A stretch of DNA of 62,000 bases, from assembly GCA_002633005.1 (NCBI GenBank), contig NMRA01000434.1:27874-89873 (forward strand), read 5' to 3'. This document shows positions 51,301-60,300 of this stretch, one piece after another. Position 1 is the stretch's first letter, and every line of letters begins with the position of its first letter. Position numbers and translations under genes: made by a program. The notes beneath the pieces are model-generated. The model saw only the letters and a list, made by a program, of their open reading frames with translations. It did no database searches and had not been told where the DNA came from. Origin of the DNA: Phoronis australis. Taxonomy: Eukaryota > Phoronida > Phoronidae.

Positions 51301-54300
51301 TGTAAAATCAAAGTACAGTTACAATGAGCACCAAACATGTTTGCGAGTATGAATTCAAAATAGGAAATAAAGTAACCAGGGATGCTGCATCTAGACACAA
51401 TGTAGAGTGTTTTATGTCCTCAACAAATGAAAACGACATCAATAATTCATAAAGCACAAAATACATGTTGCGTGCACAACAAAGTAGACATAGTGGAGCA
51501 CAGCATGCATGGAACAAACCACCAACTCACAGCACACTTGAGTATGAAGAGGCCAGTGAGAGCATTTGATCAGACCAAGATATGACAGACCCACAATGGT
51601 AGGCTGGCAGCAACTGGCAGATTGTGAGACTGTAGCAGGCCACTTTACTGGTGGCCTGTAGAGTGGTCTAAAGCACATGGGCACTAGATGGCAATTCTTC
51701 ATTCTCGCAACTCAGTGTTCCATTTTTTACAAATGCTCAAAATTTAACAAAGTATTTTACAATGGCAACTGTAGTACAAAATCTGAGAACAACTGAGTAA
51801 AAATTTCATTTCATTAATTATTATTGAAAATTTTTAGAAAACAAAATTTAACTTGTCCATCAGACTTGTGTTTAAACCATCATACACTCAACAACAAACT
51901 GTTAAATATAGTCATTCTTCATACAAAAATATTTGCCAAAACTGTCCGCTGTCATTTCTCCATTTTTTTAAATTATGGCTTCCCATCATATTGCTACAAA
52001 ACACATGTACATAAACAAACCCTAGAATGGTGGAGAATTTTAGATGGGCTTATTTCGCGTCATTAGCGCATAAAAATTTTCATTGATGCCTGGACATTGC
52101 TCAACTCGGGCCAAAGGGTTCATTAAAATTATGTCATAATCGCACCTTATTTTGTCTAGAATAACACATGTTGTATTCAACTTCTAACACAAGGGCAATG
52201 CTGAACAGCTGACCAAAACTAATGTCAGCGACCAACAGTGAATAACAATGTTATCGATATGGGGTCTAGCGGATTGTGAAAATACAGATTGTGGATTTAT
52301 GTGTTTGATTAAATTGAACTCCAGTTAGCATTTTAGGCAATCAATAATCGCTGCGTAACAGAGGTAGGAGACCAGCTTAAACATGTTTTACTACTAAAAT
52401 TTGAATCTGTCCCAAAAAAATCAACTCCAAAAAGGACATAAAACACTACAGTGACTCAAAAGTTCTCTAAATTGGTCCGAACTGTTGACGCCTTGTGGGC
52501 CAATTTGACACAAACCCCATTTTTCTCTGAAATGAACCCTAGACAGTACAGTAAACATTCTTAAGTTGCTTTTGCTAAGAAATTGACAAAACATTCCCTT
52601 CGTCTGAAGCAATGTGTGCTAAACAGGTCACATGTGAACATTTCAGTAGAGCTTCAACATTCCGTCTTTTTTCATACAATACAGCTTTTCATAGTGTTCG
52701 CCATACCAATCTACAATACAACAGCACATGCATTTCCCTTCAGACAAAGAATTTCACCCATAACCATACTTATCAATTCTGAGAATCACACACTTTTACA
52801 ACATTCTTAGACAGGTAGGGTAGTTCTCCACTTGTTTCATCTAAAAATTATTGCCAAAATTGTCATATTTCACCACATTACAATCCATACTTGTAATAAA
52901 CTAAAATGTCCTTGATCTTTACTTTTGTGGAGAAACAACAAAACAAAATTTCACTTGTTGGCTGTATTGTATGCTAAAGAAGTGACAAATTACAGTATGT
53001 ACCATAACTTCTCTAGCTATTGAAATTGCTGGTCCTTGTATTGAATGGCTCGTCCTAATATCATAATGCTGATACTGTAGCTGGTTTTCTATGCCAGATA
53101 AAAGTTCATCACTTTCAATCTAATGTTTGTAACAGTGATTTGGTTACATACAACAGCTTAATTAATTGCTATTTTAATTAATTGATATTTAATTTCTCTT
53201 TTCAGTACATACCAGCACTACAGGTTGTACAATACTTGGTAACACACCCTTAACAACTGGTATAATATAAACGATAATAAAAATAATAAAGATACCAGTA
53301 TTATTAATAATAATAGTACATTCCTACAATACAAAATATAAATACGTTGCTGTGAAAAATTAATGCATCTATTATGAATCCAGTATGGGCTGACACGAAT
53401 TAACTGGGTGGGGTTAACATTACAATTTATATAAGCAGTGCAAGGCATTATTTATCTACGAATACTTTTTAACACTTATAAAAATGCCTCTCGATACAAT
53501 CTTATCTTTAATCTTAAATAACTTGCCAATGTAAAGCTTGTTGGTCTGAATAAGTCAACAAATGATAGAACCATAACTCCGCTCTGTAAACATTGCTTCA
53601 TTAACCTCAGATATGGCTGTGTTAAGCTCCCCCATACCTCAGTCCTGTTGTTTAGTTCATGTCTTTTGAATATAAATTTGATACGATAATCTTACCTTTT
53701 CAAATCGACAAACAAAACTTGATATTAACAGGGAAATGTGTTTACATAAAAACCTTAACATCTGACAGAATGTCAACACTAGCAATCATTTCACACCCGG
53801 GTTTAACCTGTTATTTTTCAAACATAAAACATTCTCAGCAATGCTTTGACAAACTATAGTCACCACAAATTAGACTAATAGATATTATTTAGGCAACATG
53901 ATCAGATGACTATATGATGCTGGTGACCCCTACCCCACGTCTCCTACTTATCCAAGCATAGCACTTGAGCCAGCGTCACTAACAAGGGTCATTGGCCTGA
54001 ACCCGCACTGGGAGTTAGACAGCACCCTGAGGGACATCAGTAGCCTCGTTGCGACACGTTCAACATCAGGTCCCGCAGGATGAACTTTAAATCTGAGGGC
54101 TTTCAAAATGGCAAACAGATCAATGTAAAACGACTACTTAAAATAAATTAGATCTTTGTCACCACGGCATTTTATTAACGTCAATATTTATGTTGAACTT
54201 GAGCAGGTAAATCTCTATGAGATGAGTCAGAATGAATTAAACTGCTTCTGTGGCTGCCACTCATCCCCCAAACTACAGGAAACACAGGGGTAATCCAGTG

Positions 54301-57300
54301 AAGGTGAGATAAACATGTCATTCACAACAGTGTCATCATTGGCCAACTGCGGACTATCTCACTTCCAGTGAGCTCATTGGTCATGACTCAAGCCTTCTAT
54401 GGATGGCACATGGCACTGTCCGATTGTTCAGCTTTTATTGTTGATGTCTGTGTTTAAGTAGTTTACAGCCATAATAAAGATTGGTATATTGTCAATTACC
54501 ACATATTGATGCCTCCAGATGCCTCCTTTCTCATGTATGAACTAATAACTGCTTCTCAGTCAGGAATTCCATTTGGTATTTGCAGGAAGACATTACCTTC
54601 ATCTTCTTGCTAATACGATTACTGTAATACTAATACCTTTTAACTATTGCAATAATTAAGGAGAAAATGATTCCAATGCATATAACAGAATGTGAATGCT
54701 ATACCATCAGTCAGTGTTGGCAGACCTCTGACGCGTATCTCTGAACAGTAGTCAGTTGTTGATGAACCTGTCTGAAGGTATGTGAACAGGTGATCTGACT
54801 AGATAACTATGGACTACCTCATGGTTTGTTGCCTGCTAGACGAGAGAGTTAATCTTAGCTACTCATGGGGGATAACGAGCGAAGAAAAACAGGCAATAAT
54901 ACAGGTGCCAATTAGGTTCATTATTATACCTGCCAGGTGAGATGAAGGTAATTGTGGCAGATATGAAGTGAGCCTTTACACAAAATAATCTGGAGTGAAG
55001 CAAGGGTATGCAAACACAGACAGTTGGTCTTCCATCAGGGTATACAAAACTATGAAATCATATGTACTTTTCAAGGAAATCTTACCCCCAATAAAGATAA
55101 AACAACAGTTTTATTTTTAAAGGGTTTCGAGTTATTGCAAATATTGAATCTGAGTAAACATAGAGAGCAGGTGTTTGAAGTTGGAAAATTCAAAAATAGA
55201 ATCTTACTCTATAACAGAAATCTTAACTGAGCACAACTCAGGCTAATACCACTGAGATCCCACAAAATGTGAACCAGCAACAGAGGACATATCAATTACT
55301 TGATATGTAAAGAGGACCAGGGTACTAGCAGGATTGGTTACAGGGGTGAACCAGTTGACCATAGGCCACTAGCTTAATCCTCACAGTCAGAGAGCATTGA
55401 GCTCTCTGAGAAGCAAGCAATCATTGTAGCTTCTCACACCAACCATTGTTCGGCCATTAATACACTATTCTCTACTCACTGAGTTTTTGTGATCAACGCC
55501 ACAGTGTTGACACATGATTAGCTACCTGTGTTTTGAGTAGGGCTTCAGACAAACATAGCTCCTGAATGGGGCTATACCTGCAGAATCTAACCAAACACTT
55601 TGTTTAGGTGTGCAGCTTGAAGTAATCCACAGCAATGGAGAAAGGTATACCACAGCAAGAGCCTAACAGTGAATAATGCTCCATTAATTTGTTTGGTTAT
55701 ATGGGGTTTACACTGATAATGGTGCATAAACAGTGACTGTGATAACTAGACAGACCTGTGTGTTTTGGTAAAAGGTAACAGGCTGAATAAACATGACTGT
55801 GTCAAAGTACTTTATCTAGGTAAATGTTGAACAAATTGACCCACAATTTTGACGGGTAAATAAGAGATATTCTAAGGGAATTAGAAATCAGATCCGAACG
55901 AAATCGTCACACAAGTGTACCCAATTGTACCCAAGGTTGTTGAAATATTATTGTAAAACAAACATCCAAACTGTTGCTATACCTTGAATTATCAGTCCTC
56001 ACAATACCAGAAAAAAACTAAGCAATCAATCTAAAGCAAATAAGATGGAAAATAAACATTAAGTTTTCGTACAACTCAACGGAATTTACCATGTACTAAG
56101 TTAACTAGTCACAAAAAGATGTAGTAACACCTCGCTAGCTCAATGTGTTACATGAAAAGAAGTGCTTGTTTATTCTTCAAGTTATTTTTGCCTGTAAAAA
56201 CATTTCAAATAGAATTACTCCAGACACGACATTCTCCTGCTGTTTGTGGTAGTCTAGCTTACAGACTGTGTTTGTGTTCCCAGCAGAATTGGTGTTACAG
56301 ACCTAATTGTGTTGTAGCGCTCTGTTACATTTTGTCAACAAATCTACAGTCTCAACAACATTTTTCTCTATTCACACACACAATGTTAGATGAGCTCAAC
56401 ACATTTGATAGACCTTTGTAAAGCTTTTGATTGTGTTTACACTCGCGGCATACTTTTGACAAGATGGTTATAGTGTTTGCTAATCACCTCCAGGGATATC
56501 TGTTATTTTAAGGCTAGTTTCTACAGCACTATTGCATATAATTTGAGGATATTAGCAACTGAATATAAAGCCACCCCTCTAGAAATACTCATCACATTTT
56601 ACAACATGAGTCTCAAAACATTGCTAAAGCTGATCATCAACCAAACAAAAATACTTACAATCTCACCAACTTCTCAGTATTGCGGAACAATGAATCTGGT
56701 AACACTGACAACTGATTTCTATTCAGCAACCTAAAAATAAAACAACTGCGTGTCATTTACGTGACGTACACATGGGGTAAGAATACACTAAACACACGCT
56801 TTCTTCAGCAACCGAACTTAAAGAGATATTTCGAACCGCATTTCGTCCATGTTTAGATGACAATGGTGAATTCTTAATCAAAGTACTTTGGGGTTTCCTA
56901 AGATTATCCTATCTTAAATTATTGCCAGATGAGCCACCAACTCAAGTCACAGGCAATGCCTACATGCGCCATTTTCTAATCTGCAATTTTTGGATTGGCC
57001 AACCCCAATAAACTTTGAAGCATTTTCTTCTTGAGTCCCTGAAGTTTCGATGTTCTTTCTGGTATCAGAATTAGAATTCTTTCATACTAAAAAATATTGA
57101 GATTGATTTTTGAGACCTAATTTGATTTTTCATTATGTAGCCAGCTAGGTAGGGCAAAATGCAACTTTAAACATTAAATAATATTTGAAATAAGTAAATG
57201 ATTTACATTTTTAGCATGTACTCAAATGAATCTAACCTGAGTTGTCTGCTCATTTGGCAATAATTCAAGATGGGATGTTTTTAAATCTCAAAAGCACTTC

Positions 57301-60300
57301 CGTTATCCATTCAACATTGAAAGCTAAACAATCCCAAAATGCTAGTCCTGGGCGCTTGGCTCACATGACCGAGATACCCAGTTCGAATCCCGGTAGCCCT
57401 ACCGCACGTTTCAACCAGATAACAGTAACTCACTCAGGTTCACATAATTCCATATGATCTGGGATCGATGTTCAGTCAGTACTTCATTATGCATGGTGGT
57501 AACTCAGGAGTCATCCATCATAACCACACAAAACCAGAGTAATTTTTTTGGTAAAAAATCCTTCTTTAGACTCACCAATCGGATGCTATTGAGAATGTAA
57601 ATGTAAACAAGAGCCTTTGTACCAAATTAATATGGCGGGCGAACTAAAGAATTTTAACTTCAATACGCGAGACCCACACAGAGATTGATGATGAGTAAAA
57701 GTAAAGAGATCATTTCGTGCCTTGACAGACGAAGTAAATCGCGAACACCGCGTTATAGTTTGGCGTACGACGTAAGGGGAGATAACGCGCATGATACTGT
57801 TGCGTTGCAAAGAAACAAGTTTTATCTCTGTTTTTGAAACACAAATATGAACGGAGGCAGCTAATACGAACTTTCGTATGTTTTACTGATAAACTGCACT
57901 AGGTTCGAGTGGTTCTTTCAGAAAGAATGCGCATGCTCTGCTGTAGCCCACATTGATCTATTTATCTTATTATTAATCAATTGAGACAATCTTTTGGTAC
58001 ATGAATTCAAGAAAATGTTACGATAATATGTACTTGTGATGGAGTCTACTCTGAAAAATACCCAATGCCACACAAATGTTTTTTTTAATCGTCCATTCAT
58101 CCGTGACACAGACGAAGTAAAAAATGTTTAAGAATGAGATTAGAAACGCGTGTGTTGGTGGTCTTCCAAACGCAACGATAATATGTTGCCTACGCGGCTG
58201 TGAGAAATGAAGTAAACAAATCCATCATTACGATTTCCGAGGGTGCAGTTCTCTGTTGCACTTAATCTTGCATCAGCATTTCACTTAAAATCCATTCCTT
58301 CTACATATAAAGAAGCCTAGATCCTGGTATCGGATCGAATTTGTCGTGAAATTATCACTTCTCAAACTTAAATGCAAACTATCATAAAGCATAAGAAGAT
58401 AAAGAGGTGTGCAAATAGTCAAAACTGTGTTCACCCTGTGAGAAAGCAAACAGTGAGAAGGGAGATTTATCTCCAAAAGCCGATCAGGAATGGATTGTAG
58501 TTTGTATGTGGTGGCTTCAAAGTAGTTGTGAAGGTTTGAGACACTGGGAAGAGTTGTAGACCAATCGATATCGAAATTCATATGAATGCCATGGTCAGGA
58601 CGGACATTCGTATCCAGATATTTGAATTTAATATTAATTCGGTGAAATGAAATTCAAAATGAAAATTTTTATTTTCAAAACAAGTTCACAAAACGCAAAA
58701 CGTTTGCTTCAAATTGGATTTCATATATAACCGACTGTATTATCGCTTGATAAATGTGATCACTCATACATCGAGGCAAAAACGTTAAACCAACGAACAT
58801 GCCGATTACGTTTTCAAAGGAGGGAGTTTCTTATACTTACATCTTCTGCAGGCTTCTCAAATCATCAAGAGCGCCCTGTTCTATCCTCATGATGTTGTTA
58901 TCGCGAAGTTGTCTGGAATTGAAATTAATTGGAATTAAAGAGATGCCAAACGATATTCATCACTCACAGTGGTTTGTTACAAGAGGTGTTCATTCACCAC
59001 TCGTTCACGTGGTACCTGTTTTATTTCATCCAATAAGAAAGATGGATTATTTGACCGTGTGCAGTATAAAACACAACGTTTATTAATAACTTTTATTTTA
59101 TAAAAGTCATCCAAGAGGCTTCACAGCTCCCATGAGTTTAGTAATCGTCAACAAATAATAACGACACAGCAACATACCTGGAGAAATTTCATTTCTCAAC
59201 GTAAATACTTCAACAGGAATTTTGACAACACCCTGTCGGTAGTTGAAAGAAATCAAATCAATCCGTTGACAGTTGTGTTGGTGAAACCTACATACCTACG
59301 TACGCCCTATGTCTGAGGGGAAAATAAGCTGAAATTAGGCAAAGCTGCAGAAAAATCGTATTTTTTCTGACTGAAGAAATGAAATCACTGCTTCAGACAG
59401 TTGGTTAAAACGTCTGCAAGCACGAGTATTTACAGGGCGTGCGATTGTTTTAATTTCTCGCTTGTCCTTTATTTAAAAAACGGACATGTGAATGTTGAGG
59501 TACCGTAACATGGGTATGAATTATGAAGAGACAGTGGTTGTGCAGCACCTTATTGACAGGTCAGTCTATCTTGCCAAATATGTACAAACCGTAGCTCATA
59601 TTTTTGATAGCCCCTCAGGCAAGTGTGGACCAATTTAAAAATAATTACCAAAATCAGGAGAACTGTGCTTAAAGCATAGTATCTGAAAGTATCATACGAG
59701 TGCTGCGAGCGAGTTCTGAGATACGATGTTATGAAGAAAGCCAAATTTGAACATTTATCTGGGCCTTATGTAACCTAAATTCACGAACATAGGTTCCGCA
59801 TTTTCAACTAATATCCCCCAAAACGACCCGACACAAGTACAAAACAAACCAATGCATACCAGCACTATGTATCGGGAAAACAGTGTCATTTGACTTAACA
59901 CTGCAAAGAAGTCCGCTTTCGGTAAGAACCTCAAAGAACGGATCGTATCACAAACGAAATTAAAACATCTTTCCAAATCATGTTCTGTAGGACATGACAT
60001 CGAAATTTTTCATGAGAAACAAAAGACATAACTCAAAAAACGGTTTTACGTAAGTTTTGACTTTCTAAGTTCGTCCACGATATCGAACACATGGACGTTG
60101 AAATGTTTAAATGTTTATAAGTTCAGATAGAGGGAAAACTTCGGGTTGTAATTAACTGCATGATTTATCTCTCGGTTTAGGAAACCAAAATCAAAAGGAA
60201 AGGCATTGGTTTCTTGAACGATGTGTATAAAAATCTTACTTAGCTGTTAAAATTGATATCACAAGTATCTCACTCGGCGATGATCCCTTTGCTGTGGGGC

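Larger units (their letters stand above)
37560..56658 (-). other. 19.1-kb slit intron in D1
   Basis: By far the longest intron in the window, phase 2, borders GTAAGT and TTTCCAG. Contents I can support: a dispersed repeat (40540-40740), a reversed MITE (41505-41743), the THAP foldback element (45780-47284), a reversed MITE relative (52845-52990), a repeat resembling the window's first 110 bp (50650-50740) and an AT-rich microsatellite-like stretch (53265-53316). Between 43 and 43.4 kb two long overlapping + strand frames have no recognisable domain. The remaining sequence, including 54-56 kb, shows nothing I can name. Confidence 0.7.

Noticed and set aside
57345-57420. A functional tRNA gene
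   Set aside because: The B box is good but the anticodon arm and acceptor stem do not form, so a SINE is more likely.
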